Assembly: GCA_011525685.1 (NCBI GenBank)
Contig: WYBW01000074.1
Coordinates: 1 to 64,000 of the forward strand
DNA length: 64,000 nt
Source: Verrucomicrobiia bacterium
GTDB lineage: Bacteria > Verrucomicrobiota > Verrucomicrobiia > Limisphaerales > JADLHS01
Direction of reading: 5' to 3'
The translations under genes and the position numbers were made by a program. How positions within the stretch are numbered: position 1 is the first letter of the stretch; the number at the start of each line of letters is the position of its first letter. A model generated the notes under the pieces. The model did not search any database and was not told where the DNA came from. It saw only the letters and a program-made list of their open reading frames with translations. This document shows, in pieces, positions 45,980 to 57,000 of this stretch.

Positions 45980-46185
45980 GCCGCAAACCATGCCGGCAAG
46001 ACCGAGAGGCGTCAAAGTGATTTGGCCGCTGTCCGCGAAACCGGCGGCATTACCCTGCGGAACTCATCTGCCGATGCGCGCACCAACCAAGTTCAGCCAG
46101 ACGCGTAATGGCTGCCTCCACCGGTTGGCCAACAGCCCTCACTCCTTTGATGTGCCCTGCAGGCTCGGTGGCGCCAGCGGCCGAG

Positions 46186-47340
46186 TCACTGGCCGGCGGC
46201 GGTCGTGGGCAGACGGCTCCTGAGCAGGTGCATGACCGACTTCACGGCCAGTTCAATGGGGAACACCGGCTTGGCGATCAGGTCATTCCCGCCGGAGAGA
46301 ATGCCCTTGGAGCGATTCTCGAAATCGCTGTGCGCCGTGACGTAAATGACGGGGGTGCGTGCGTAGCCCGGCAGGGTGCGGAGCTTGCGGCACAAGTCGA
46401 ATCCGGTCATGTGCGGCATCTCAATATCCAGCAGGACGAGGTCGTACACGGTGCGGCACAGCAGTTCCAATCCGATCAGCGGATTCTCCGCGGTGCGCGC
46501 CTCGAGGCGGGCGCGGCGCAGCGCCGCGACCACCAGATGATTCGAGAGCGGATCATCGTCCACCACCAACACACGGCCCGCAAGCCGTTCCTCCTCACCT
46601 TTTCCGCGGGTGTGGTCGAACAGCACCTCCAGAAAGTCCAGCGTCATACTGATGGTGTTCAGCACCGACGGGTCAATGTGAGTGGGCCGTTCCTGCAACT
46701 CGAAGAGCAGCGCCTCGAAGGCGCCGCACAACAACGCGATCCGGTGGCACTCGGCCAACCCGGCCACCGAGGCCACGAAATGCACCTTGCGATAATAGCT
46801 CTCAAGCTTCAGCAACGCGGCGGCGGGATCGGGACTGTGGATGAACTCCTGATGCAGCGTGCGCAAGGCCGCCAGTGTGTCCGGCGCGTGACTTAAGAAA
46901 TGCTGGCGCACCTTGGCGTTCGAATCGGCAACCACGGGTTCGGTCGGAGCCGACGCCTCCGCCGGCGCGGCTTCCCCGGCAAAGATATCCCGCGCCAGGC
47001 TGATCAGCGCCCCGGGCGTACATTCCGACTTGGCAATCGTTCGCTGGACGCCCAGGCCGTTGGCCGCTTCCGCCAGTTCGCTCATGAACAAGTTGGTGAA
47101 GATGGCCACCGGTGTGGCGTCCAGGTGCGGCTGCGACCGGATGAACTTGAGCACCTCCACGCCGGACAACTTGGGCATCATCAGGTCCAGCACCACCAGG
47201 TCGGGCTTGCTTTCCCGCAACAGTTTCGCCGCCGCCAAGCCGTCGTCGGCGGTTTGAACTTGGAAACCCTCCTGCACGAACCGTTGCTTGTAGATTTCCA
47301 GAACGGTAGCGTCGTCGTCCACCAGTAAAATCGTCTTCAT
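46186..47340 (-). CDS. REC-HPt-REC signalling protein without an output domain
   Basis: 384 residues from the ATG at 47340. First receiver (~1-120): ILLVDDDATVLEIY, LVVLDLMMPKLSGVEV. A middle helical domain (~150-235) resembles an HPt module, with YYRKVHFVASVAGLAECHRI carrying a likely phospho-His. Second receiver (~260-380): VLVVDDDPLSNHLVV, LVLLDIEMPHMTGFDL and VIYVTAHSDF. The two receivers could form a phosphorelay through the HPt. No kinase is adjacent. Located 295 bp downstream of the EIIA-like gene on the same strand. Confidence 0.85.
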   Translation of the reverse strand: MKTILLVDDDATVLEIYKQRFVQEGFQVQTADDGLAAAKLLRESKPDLVVLDLMMPKLSGVEVLKFIRSQPHLDATPVAIFTNLFMSELAEAANGLGVQRTIAKSECTPGALISLARDIFAGEAAPAEASAPTEPVVADSNAKVRQHFLSHAPDTLAALRTLHQEFIHSPDPAAALLKLESYYRKVHFVASVAGLAECHRIALLCGAFEALLFELQERPTHIDPSVLNTISMTLDFLEVLFDHTRGKGEEERLAGRVLVVDDDPLSNHLVVAALRRARLEARTAENPLIGLELLCRTVYDLVLLDIEMPHMTGFDLCRKLRTLPGYARTPVIYVTAHSDFENRSKGILSGGNDLIAKPVFPIELAVKSVMHLLRSRLPTTAAGQ

Positions 47341-47634
47341 GGTGCGGTATTGGCCGGCGCTGCGAGTGCAGTCAGATTGTAGGCGGGGCCGCGAGAGAGC
47401 GAAAGCAAAAGATGCTCTCGATGAACCCCTTGTCAATATCGCCGGCTTTGCAATCGGCTCTACCCGTAGAGTATTTCCCCGAGAGCCCGCAGCGCCGGGC
47501 ACGGGTCTTACTCCACAGGGCAAGTGCGCCGTCTCGAAAACCGGCACGATACATCGGCGGCTTACGGGCCGTGAGCAGGTCCACCAGGATCAAGCAACTC
47601 GCCAAGACAGTTCACCCACCCTTCAGGCGCAACC

Positions 47635-48126
47635 TCACATTCTCGATTCGCTACTCCGGACCAGCGCGATGACCGCCTCCGGCTTGTCGGCACTCAGCAG
47701 GTCGTCGCGCAGCTTAACGTCGCGCAACAAGCGGCTGATGCGGGCCAGGATGGCCAGGTGTTGTTGCACCGTGGGCGCGATGAGCATGAAGAACAACCGG
47801 GCGGGCATGCCATCCACCGCGCCGTAGGCAATGCCCTTGGGATGTCGGCCGAAGACGATGACCGCGTGGTCCACCAAGCCAGCGAGGGCGTTGCGGGCGT
47901 GCGGCAGAGCGATCCCGCCGCCGATGCCGGTGCTGTGGAGCAGCTCGCGCTCACGCAACGCCGCCAGCAAGGTCTGGCGCGCTTCGGGCCGGTCCGCCAG
48001 TTCGGGAAGCTGGTTGACCAATTCCTGCAACACCTCATCCCGGTGTGTGCCTCTGAGGTTCAACTGGATTGCCGCCGGGGACAACAGCGCACTCAACACC
48101 ACCGCGCCCGGGCCCGAAGTATTCAT
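47635..48126 (-). CDS. PTS EIIA-type regulatory protein (EIIA-Ntr/mannitol fold)
   Basis: 163 residues. The EIIA fold is recognisable from LSPAAIQLNLRGTHRDEVLQ, the phosphorylatable His in GIGGGIALPHARN, and VDGMPARLFFMLIAPTVQQH. No EIIB or EIIC transporter is nearby, so a regulatory role of the nitrogen-PTS kind is likely. Divergent from the endonuclease/phosphatase lipoprotein. Confidence 0.9.
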   Translation of the reverse strand: MNTSGPGAVVLSALLSPAAIQLNLRGTHRDEVLQELVNQLPELADRPEARQTLLAALRERELLHSTGIGGGIALPHARNALAGLVDHAVIVFGRHPKGIAYGAVDGMPARLFFMLIAPTVQQHLAILARISRLLRDVKLRDDLLSADKPEAVIALVRSSESRM

Positions 48127-48214
48127 GCGGCCTCATGGTAAGCGACCGCCGCGCGAGGTGAAGGAAATTGTTGGCTCTTGACTCGCTGCCAGGTTTCCTG
48201 AGTCTGACTCTGCC

Positions 48215-49045
48215 ATGCAGCAAAGATTCACACGCCGGAGATGGATTCAAGGCCTGACGCTTCTCCTATTGACCGGCTGGTGTTGGAGCGGGTGTCAGTC
48301 CTCGCCGGATCATGCGAAATCCGATGCCTCGAGAACCTTTCGGGTCATGACTTACAACATTCACCACGGCGAGGGACTGGATGGGAAGATTGACTTGCTT
48401 CGCATCGCGGAGTTGATCAAACGCGAGGGCGCCGACATCGTGGCATTGCAGGAGGTGGACAAAGGCGTCGAGCGCACGGCGCGGCGCGATTTTCCTGCGG
48501 AATTGGCCGCGCTCACCGGCATGACATGCATTTTCAGCAACAACTATCATTACCAGGGCGGAGAATACGGAAATGCCGTGTTGACGCGCTTTCCCGTCGT
48601 GCGCTGGACCAATCACCACTTCAAGATGCTGCGACCCGGAGAGCAACGGGGCATTCTGCAAGTGGTGCTCGATATCCATGGGCGTGAGGTTGTATTCATG
48701 AACACCCACATTGATTACCGGCCGGATGATTCCGAGCGTTGGTCCAACGTGGCGGAAATCGAGGAACTGGCGCGGCTTTACGGCGGACGGCCACTCATCC
48801 TGGGCGGCGACTTCAACGACACGCCCGAGAGCCGGGTCTGTCGCCGCCTGAGTGAAACCTTCCAGGACACTTGGAAGCTGGTGGGCGAGGGCGACGGATT
48901 CACGCTTCCCGCCGGGAATCCACGTAAACGCATAGATTTCATTTGGATATCCAGAAAACCCGCACTAATACCCCTCAAGGCGTGGGTGCCGCGCTCCGAC
49001 GCCTCCGATCATCTACCCGTCGTGGTGGAACTGCAGCTCAAGTGA
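48215..49045 (+). CDS. endonuclease/exonuclease/phosphatase-family lipoprotein
   Basis: 276 residues. Signal with [17 protein letters not shown] and lipobox-like WSGC. Catalytic blocks of the DNase I/phosphodiesterase fold: [53 protein letters not shown] and SDHLPVV. Metal-dependent phosphodiester hydrolysis; the substrate may be nucleic acid or a lipid headgroup. Lipid-anchored placement argues for an extracytoplasmic substrate. Confidence 0.9.
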   Translation: MQQRFTRRRWIQGLTLLLLTGWCWSGCQSSPDHAKSDASRTFRVMTYNIHHGEGLDGKIDLLRIAELIKREGADIVALQEVDKGVERTARRDFPAELAALTGMTCIFSNNYHYQGGEYGNAVLTRFPVVRWTNHHFKMLRPGEQRGILQVVLDIHGREVVFMNTHIDYRPDDSERWSNVAEIEELARLYGGRPLILGGDFNDTPESRVCRRLSETFQDTWKLVGEGDGFTLPAGNPRKRIDFIWISRKPALIPLKAWVPRSDASDHLPVVVELQLK

Positions 49046-49172
49046 TCTGGAGTGGGCGCAAGAGAAAGGCCTGCATGAAGGCAGTCAGAGCTACGGCCTC
49101 CCGGAAAGCCGCTTGGATTCGAGGATTGAATCGAATAGACAGGTTTCCGCGCGGAGAATAGTCTGCGGCCAG

Positions 49173-49619
49173 ATGAAGATTTTATTCCTGAATGGCCCAA
49201 ATTTGAACCTTCTTGGCCAGAGGGAAACCGGTATCTATGGCCAGATGACTCTGGCTCAGATCGAAGGTGAGGTTAGGAAGCGGGCAACGGCGCTGGGCGT
49301 GGATGTGGAGTTTCGCCAGAGCAATCTTGAAGGGGAATTGGTGGGTTGGGTGCAAGCAGCCAAGGGGGTGTTCGATGCCATAGTCCTTAACGCCGCTGCC
49401 TACACGCACACCAGCATCGCGCTCCGGGATGCAATCGCTGCAGTGAAGATTCCGGTCGTGGAAGTTCACCTCTCGAACATCCACGCCCGGGAGGAATTCC
49501 GTCACCGATCCATGATTGCCTCGGTCTGCAAGGGGCAAATTTCAGGATTCGGGCACTTTTCATACATCTTGGGACTTGAAGCTTGCGTTAACGCTAACGC
49601 AACCAGCACTAGAGGTTGA
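49173..49619 (+). CDS. aroQ: 3-dehydroquinate dehydratase, type II
   Basis: 148 residues from the ATG at 49173. Shikimate pathway step 3. [19 protein letters not shown] includes the catalytic Tyr, [32 protein letters not shown], and [17 protein letters not shown] carry the substrate and catalytic His positions. The last residues ([12 protein letters not shown]) are encoded over a perfect 8-bp inverted repeat. It precedes accB and accC, a common neighbourhood. Confidence 0.95.
   Translation: MKILFLNGPNLNLLGQRETGIYGQMTLAQIEGEVRKRATALGVDVEFRQSNLEGELVGWVQAAKGVFDAIVLNAAAYTHTSIALRDAIAAVKIPVVEVHLSNIHAREEFRHRSMIASVCKGQISGFGHFSYILGLEACVNANATSTRG
49583..49602. repeat. perfect inverted repeat at the 3' end of aroQ
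   Basis: TTGCGTTA (49583-49590) and TAACGCAA (49595-49602) with a 4-base loop ACGC, inside the last coding codons of aroQ. No T-run follows directly, so it is not a classical terminator. Confidence 0.55.
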
Positions 49620-49681
49620 AATTCGGTTTCTGACCTAATTCCAGCCAGCTTACCTAGTTTGCACAGTCCTAGTTTTCGCTC

Positions 49682-49711
49682 TTGACGATGCGTTCAGCGG
49701 AGACGTATCCT
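49682..49711 (+). promoter_or_regulatory. putative promoter upstream of accB
   Basis: TTGACG (49682-49687) is followed after 18 bp by TATCCT (49706-49711). It would start transcription about 110 bp before accB and just before the hairpin at 49734. Confidence 0.35.
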
Positions 49712-49733
49712 CCCGCCAGCTTAGATGAGTCAC

Positions 49734-49765
49734 AAGCAGAGTCGAAGTTCGGCTGCTGCTTTTTT
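49734..49765 (+). terminator. hairpin with T-run in the aroQ-accB gap
   Basis: AAGCAG (49734-49739) pairs with CTGCTT (49756-49761), with an inner CGA/TCG stem, and six T follow (49760-49765). It is either the aroQ terminator or, if the promoter at 49682 is real, a leader attenuator for accBC. Confidence 0.5.
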
Positions 49766-49826
49766 CGTTATGTGAGAATTTCGGGCGTTTCGAGCGGTTA
49801 TTTGTCAACTTTAACGTTTATCTGAA

Positions 49827-50291
49827 GTGGATATCAAAGATATCAAGGCCATCATTGACCTGATGAAGAAGAACTCGGTCTCCGAGTTTGAGTTGGAAAG
49901 GCAGGATTTCAAGATCAAGCTCAAGCGAGGTGGTAACGGCAGTAGCCCGCAGGTGCAATACGATGAGCCACCAGCCTTGGCCTATTTACCCACGCCCCAA
50001 GCTTTGACTGCTCCAGCAGCCACAGCTCCTTTGGCTGCGGTCGCTTCGAACGAACTCGAGGTTAAGTCCCCCATGATCGGCACCTTCTATCGAGCACCTT
50101 CGCCGGAATCCGCAAGCTATGTCGAGGTCGGTTCGGAGGTGAATCCCGACACGGTGGTCTGCATCATTGAGGCAATGAAGGTCATGAACGAGATTAAGGC
50201 GGAAGTCAAAGGAGTCGTGACTCAAGTTCTGGTGGAAAACGCGAAACCCGTCGAGTTCGGCCAACCGCTCTTCAAAGTCCGTCCCGCGTGA
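49827..50291 (+). CDS. accB: biotin carboxyl carrier protein of acetyl-CoA carboxylase
   Basis: 154 residues starting at GTG 49827 (DIKDIKAIIDLMKKNSVSEF is the typical family N-terminus). An Ala/Pro-rich linker leads to the biotinyl domain with PMIGTFYRAPSPESASYVEV and the biotin-Lys motif IEAMKVMNEIKAE. Carries CO2 on biotin between AccC and the carboxyltransferase, whose genes accA/accD are not in this window. Confidence 0.96.
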   Translation: MDIKDIKAIIDLMKKNSVSEFELERQDFKIKLKRGGNGSSPQVQYDEPPALAYLPTPQALTAPAATAPLAAVASNELEVKSPMIGTFYRAPSPESASYVEVGSEVNPDTVVCIIEAMKVMNEIKAEVKGVVTQVLVENAKPVEFGQPLFKVRPA

Positions 50292-50336
50292 GGCTGTGGC
50301 GGGATTCGATGAGATCAGATTGTTTCTCCTGAGCGC

Positions 50337-51719
<1,383 letters not shown>

Positions 51720-51844
51720 CCCTGTGCCGCAGTCGTCGTGGGGAGCGGGCACCGCATTCGTTGGGGCGCTCAATCGGCTGAAGCATTTCAGACTCGCCAA
51801 CGGATTGCCTTTGCCGGACCATGCGTTCCTCTGGAAATCGAACC

Positions 51845-52726
51845 ATGACTTTTATCGGAACTTACACCGCGATCGTCACCCCGTTCAAACACGGCAAGGT
51901 TGACGAGCCGGCACTCGAGCGGCTCATCAAGATGCAGATCAGAGCGGGCGTGGACGGCATCGTGCCCGTGGGCACCACCGGCGAATCCGCCACCTTGGAT
52001 TACGAGGAACACATCCGCGTCATCTCGCTGGCGGTCAAGTTTGCCGCCGGCAAATTGAAGGTCGTGGCAGGAACCGGTGGCAACTCCACCAAGGAGGCCA
52101 TCTATCTGACGCAACTGGCGGAAAAGGTCCGCGCCGACGCCTCGCTCCAGGTGGCGCCTTACTACAACAAGCCGACGCAGGAAGGCCTGTTCCAACATTT
52201 CCACGCCGTGGCCCGCTCGACGAAGCTGCCCATCATCCTGTACAGCATCCCCGGCCGTTGCGGCATCGAGATTGCCGTGGACACGGTCAACCGCCTGGCG
52301 CACGACAGCGTCAACATCGTCGCGATCAAAGAAGCGGGCGGCAATCCCGACCGTGTCAGCCAGCTCCGCGCGGCGCTGGGTCAAAAGTTTGCCGTCCTCA
52401 GCGGGGATGATTCCCTGACACTGCCCTTCATGGCCGTGGGCGCGCAGGGCGTGGTGAGCGTGGCGTCCAATGTCATTCCGCGCGAGGTCGCGCACATGGT
52501 CCGCGCTTACTCGTCCGGCAACACAACGCTGGCGCTCAAGCTCCACGAGAAGTTTTATCCCCTGTTCAAGGACCTGTTCATCGAAACCAATCCCGGTCCG
52601 GTCAAAGCCGCGCTGGCGATGATGGGGCTGATTCAGGACGAATTCCGCCTGCCGCTCGTGCCCATCAGCGCCGCCAGTCGGGAGAAACTGAAAAAAACCA
52701 TGAAGGCTTGCGGAGTTTTGAAATGA
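51845..52726 (+). CDS. dapA: 4-hydroxy-tetrahydrodipicolinate synthase
   Basis: 293 residues from the ATG at 51845. Condenses pyruvate with aspartate semialdehyde. GTYTAIVTPFKHGKVDEPAL, VGTTGESATLDYEEH, the Tyr in YYNKPTQEGLFQHF and the Schiff-base Lys in VAIKEAGGNPDRV are in place. It is followed by dapB across an intergenic inverted repeat of 7-bp units. Confidence 0.97.
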   Translation: MTFIGTYTAIVTPFKHGKVDEPALERLIKMQIRAGVDGIVPVGTTGESATLDYEEHIRVISLAVKFAAGKLKVVAGTGGNSTKEAIYLTQLAEKVRADASLQVAPYYNKPTQEGLFQHFHAVARSTKLPIILYSIPGRCGIEIAVDTVNRLAHDSVNIVAIKEAGGNPDRVSQLRAALGQKFAVLSGDDSLTLPFMAVGAQGVVSVASNVIPREVAHMVRAYSSGNTTLALKLHEKFYPLFKDLFIETNPGPVKAALAMMGLIQDEFRLPLVPISAASREKLKKTMKACGVLK

Positions 52727-52733
52727 ATTCCGA

Positions 52734-52804
52734 GTGACGCGTGAACCGTGAGGCGTGAAAGCACGCGCGATGGTAGATTTCACGTTTCACGAATCACGCT
52801 TCAC
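52734..52804. repeat. inverted repeat of 7-bp TCACG units between dapA and dapB
   Basis: Two 27-base arms, 52734-52760 and 52778-52804, each contain four 7-bp units of form NNTCACG (for example TTTCACG, AATCACG). They agree at 22 of 27 positions when one is reverse-complemented, and every mismatch falls at the two variable positions of a unit. The 17-base spacer is GC-rich. The right arm ends 5 bp before the dapB ATG. Confidence 0.75.
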
Positions 52805-52809
52805 CAACC

Positions 52810-53544
52810 ATGACCAGAGTCATCATCACCGGTTCAAAAGGCCGCATGGGCAAAGCCCTGCTCGCCTGCGCCCCGCAGCATCGTGAGATCGAAGTCGTTG
52901 GCCAGATTGACCAGGGCGACGACTTGCGCGCGGTGATTGGCCGCGCTGACGTGGTGATTGATTTCAGCTCGCACACAGCCACGGCGGCCATTGCGGAGCT
53001 TTGTTCCAGCCACGGCAAAGCGATGGTTGTCGGCACGACCGGCCATGACGAGTCGCAGAAATCACTCATCACGCATCACGCGTCACGCATTCCGATGGTG
53101 CTTTCCTCAAATTATTCCACCGGCGTAAACACGCTGTTCTGGCTGACGCGCAAGGCGGCGGAAATTTTGGGCCCGGGATACGATCTTGAAATCGTGGAGA
53201 TGCACCATCGCCTGAAGAGGGACGCGCCCAGCGGCACGGCAAAATCGCTCGCCGAAATCCTTGCCGAGGCACGGCGGCAACAACTCGCAAGAGTCGCCCG
53301 GCATGGTCGCGTGGGGATCGTGGGCGAACGGACCGCCGAGGAGATTGGCATCCACTCCGTCCGCGGCGGCGACGTGGTGGGCGATCATACGGTGATTTTT
53401 TCGACCCTGGGCGAGCGCCTGGAACTGACCCACAAAGCCTCCAGCCGGGAGACCTTTGCGCATGGCGCCTTGCGCGCCGCGGTGTGGGTTGTCGGCCGCA
53501 AGCCGGGGCTTTACGACATGCAGGACGTGCTTGGCCTGAAGTGA
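52810..53544 (+). CDS. dapB: 4-hydroxy-tetrahydrodipicolinate reductase
   Basis: 244 residues. TRVIITGSKGRMGKALLACA binds NAD(P)H; VVGTTGHDESQKS, then SSNYSTGVN, and the catalytic EMHHRLKRDAPSGTA are all present. Reduces the DapA product. Residues ~84-95 (SLITHHASRIP) are encoded by 7-bp TCACG-type repeats in place of the usual family sequence, without any change in length. Confidence 0.96.
   Translation: MTRVIITGSKGRMGKALLACAPQHREIEVVGQIDQGDDLRAVIGRADVVIDFSSHTATAAIAELCSSHGKAMVVGTTGHDESQKSLITHHASRIPMVLSSNYSTGVNTLFWLTRKAAEILGPGYDLEIVEMHHRLKRDAPSGTAKSLAEILAEARRQQLARVARHGRVGIVGERTAEEIGIHSVRGGDVVGDHTVIFSTLGERLELTHKASSRETFAHGALRAAVWVVGRKPGLYDMQDVLGLK
53060..53094. repeat. five 7-bp TCACG-type repeat units inside dapB
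   Basis: Units AATCACT, CATCACG, CATCACG, CGTCACG, CATTCCG run head to tail and encode ITHHASRIP. The same unit forms the intergenic inverted repeat just upstream. Confidence 0.7.
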
Positions 53545-53570
53545 GGCCGGTCACCTCGCGAGCCTCGCTC

Positions 53571-54074
53571 ATGAACGCGCGTTCGCTGGCCATCATCGCC
53601 CTGGGCTCCAACATCGGTGATTCCCAAGACATCCTTCTGCGGGCCATCGAGCGATTGGAGACGCTTTCCGCCGAGCCGTTGCGCCGGTCGTCATTGTGGC
53701 AAACCTCGCCGGTGGATTGTCCGCCCGGTTCACCGCCGTTTGTAAATGCCGTGGTCGGACTCGCACCCCGGCTTCGCGAAACCCCCGAGTCGCTGCTGGC
53801 CGGGCTGCTCGCCTTGGAAAAGGAGTTCGGCCGCAAACTCAAGCTGGTGCATAACGAGCCACGCCGGCTTGACCTGGACCTCATCGCCTTCGGTCAGGAA
53901 ATCCGCGTCTCAAAGTCGCTGACGCTGCCTCATCCCCGCGCCACGCGGCGGCGGTTTGTTTTGCAACCGCTGAGCGAGTTTGCCCCGGACTTGGTTCTGC
54001 CTGGTCAGGTCAGCACCGTGAGTGAATTGCTGATGCGTTTGGAAACGGGCGAGAAACTGGTGCGGCTCAGTTGA
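53571..54074 (+). CDS. folK: 2-amino-4-hydroxy-6-hydroxymethyldihydropteridine pyrophosphokinase
   Basis: 167 residues from the ATG at 53571, 26 bp after dapB. Folate synthesis: moves pyrophosphate from ATP to the pterin. LAIIALGSNIGDSQDILLRA, PPFVNAVVGL, and the EPRRLDLDLIAFG and LPHPRATRRRFVLQPL blocks are diagnostic. Converges with the kinase/pyrophosphorylase fusion 6 bp away. Confidence 0.96.
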   Translation: MNARSLAIIALGSNIGDSQDILLRAIERLETLSAEPLRRSSLWQTSPVDCPPGSPPFVNAVVGLAPRLRETPESLLAGLLALEKEFGRKLKLVHNEPRRLDLDLIAFGQEIRVSKSLTLPHPRATRRRFVLQPLSEFAPDLVLPGQVSTVSELLMRLETGEKLVRLS

Positions 54075-54080
54075 GTGTTG

Positions 54081-57000
54081 TCATTCCCACTCGCACAGAC
54101 TCTCGACGTAGGCCGCCGAGCCGTCGCGCAACCACCCGTCCAGTTGCGCCTGGTCTTTGAGCTGCTGCCCGCGCAGGCGCGGCACCACCGCAAACCGCGT
54201 GTCCACTTCCGGCAGGGAACTCATGTCCACCCAGAGTTTCTCGAACTGGCAGACAGGAAAGACATCTTCCTGACCGTGGCCCCATCGCTTTTTAACCTCC
54301 TTGAGCGTGATGTAGGTGGGCATTTTGGCGGCAAGCGCCCGAACCGCCGCAGTAATTTTCTCGCCCCCTCCTTGTTCGGCGGCAAGCATGTCGTTTCGTG
54401 ACAGCCCAAAGGCAGCCAGCAGTTTGTCCACGTCAATCCAGCAGGTGTTCGAGTTGTAATAGGACAACGCAAACTCAAGTTCCTCGCGCGGCATGGCCAG
54501 GCCCTCGACCAGCCGCACGCGACCATTCACGCGCGCCAGTCCGCCGCCACGATCCTCGATGCGCCGTTGGATGACCTCGAACGTCAGACACGCGCCGCTT
54601 TCGATGTGGTGTCCGAGCAACGCCGGGTCAACGTCCGCCCCAAGCGTGTCAATGTTGTGGAGCATCAGGTATTTCAATTGCGGCTGATGGGTGAGCAACC
54701 GCGTGAGCACACCGTTGCGAAGCAGGTTGGGAACTTCATACCAGTGACCGACGGGATGCAGGCATTGCAGCGGAAGATTGTCGGTGTAATCGCTGGCTTC
54801 ACCGGCATTGCGGGCCCAGTTGATTAGCGCGGCATGAAGGCTCTCGCGGACTTTTTGCGCCTGCTCGTCGAGTAGTTGTTGCGGGAGTTCCTCCCAGGCG
54901 AAACGGAGGTCACGTGCCGTCGGCACAAGCCGCAAGCCAATGAAGCGCCCGGGCGAAAGCAGCACTTCACCTTCGTAAGCATAGTTGTTCTGCCGGGATA
55001 AAAACTCCCGGGTCGGTTCGTGCGAAAGATAACTGGTTGTGAAGATGTGAGGCAGCCACGCGCCAGCCTGCCGGGAAACGCGCCGGCTTTTGGCCAGGTG
55101 GGTTTCGAGAAATGTGCGATGCCTTCCGCCGAGTTTGCAAAACGGATGCAGCGCCTTCACCACGCCCGCGCCCTGAGTCCACCGGCTGCCCGCGCCGGCA
55201 GCCAGGGTGACGACTGCAACTTCGCCTCGTTTGAGGGCGTCCATTCCCAGCGGCGCAAGCCTCCGGCTTGCGTCTGTGCCGGCAACCCTCTGGGTTGGCG
55301 TTCCGGTTTGCGGAGGCATACCCGGCGGGAAGCTTGCGCCACTACCAGGCCAATCCGTCGCATCCGTTACATCCCCGGGCTTTACCTCCTCGATCACCGC
55401 GCTGGGCGGCAGGCGATTCTGCGCCAGCCCGATGCGGCCTTCCTGGAGCTCGGCGCGAATGTGCTCATGTTGCGCCCGGTCGAAGCCATACTCCTGCAAC
55501 AAGGCTTCCAGCGACTTGTCCCCGGAGGTTTCGGCCTTGCCGCGCGGCAGCATGGCGTCGAACAGGGTTTGCACCATGCCCCGCAACTCCGGCCGCGCGC
55601 GGCACGCGGCGCCGAACTTGTCGAGCTCCGTCCGCCGCAACGGCGACAGCGTGTTGCGGTCCTGCTTGAGCAACGACGGCGCGTGCAGCGTGTAATACCC
55701 CGCGGGCATCAACACCGCCTCGCCGGACAACAGCTCGGCAAACGTGCCCCGCTCGTTGATGGTGAAATCGTAAACGACCGGTTCCATGGCAAACGGCAGG
55801 GCGTGTTGCAGTTCGCGTCGGGCCGCCGACATGATTTCCTGCAGGCGTTGCTGGGCCTCGGCCTTGCGCGCCGGGTTGAAAATAAAACCCATTCCGCCGC
55901 CCGACATCCCGCCCAGCATCCAGAAGCCGAGAAAGTCCGCGCCAAATGCCTCCTGTACGCGGTGGATGAGCGTTTCCGTGAACAGGTTGGTGGCCCAAGG
56001 GATGATGGTTTGAATCGGTCCGAAAAAGTTGCGGGTGGTGGCGCGGCCTATGGCGGCCACGTCGCCCCGCCGCAGCGCGTCGAGAATCTCCTCGAGGATG
56101 TTCAACATGCCCGATCGCGCCTGCCACTCGGCCTCCGAACGCAGGAGATACTTTTCCGTCACCATTTCGAGGATGGGGCCGACGTTCTGCGCCATCCCGC
56201 CGTGAACCAGCACCAGGCTGTCCTGAAGCTTTTGGCGCGTCGCCGACGAGGCGTCCTTCTGGTCGAGAATGCGATGTTGGGGCATGAGCCGTCCGCGGCT
56301 GACGCCAAACTCCGCGTCGCCCTCCGTGGCGAACATGCCTTCGATGAGTTTCATCCCGGGCCAGACGCCGCCGGAATCCTGCCAGCCGCCGCCCGAACCG
56401 CCGAGCCACTCGCCCAGGATGGCGCGGGCCAGCACCAACCGGCGCTCCTCTTCCTCCAGCGGCCCGGTAAGCGACGCCGCCTGACGGGTCGCCCTCATGC
56501 AGAGCGAGATCATCGAGGCCAGCAGGTTCGTGGACACCGCCAGGCGCGAACCTTTGGGAATGCCGTTGACGTTGCTGACCAATTCCAGACCGTGGCCCGG
56601 GGCGACGATCCGCGCCAGCAGGTCCGCCAGGCTCTGTCCCGAGCCTTCCACTCCGGGCGGCACGATGCCGCTGGCGATCACCGCGGCTTTGAGCAAGCCA
56701 AGATAGTCCTTCGCGAAATCGAACACCTCGGCCAGATGCGTGATGTCCGCGGTCGCGCCCAAGTCCACGCTCGTGAGCCGCAAGACTGGTTCATCAATCA
56801 CGCGCAGGCAGGTCTCCACCGGTGGCCGCGTGGTCGCATCCCGGCCGCGCACGCCAAGGTCAATCGAAACATTCAGCACCTTGGCGCCCTCGGGATAATC
56901 CATGCCCAGAAAGAAAATGTCGCTCCAGCCGCAGTGCGTCAGGTCCATGCGCACCGGCGTGCTCTCGCGCAAAATCGGGTAGGTGCCGTCCCCGTTGCGC

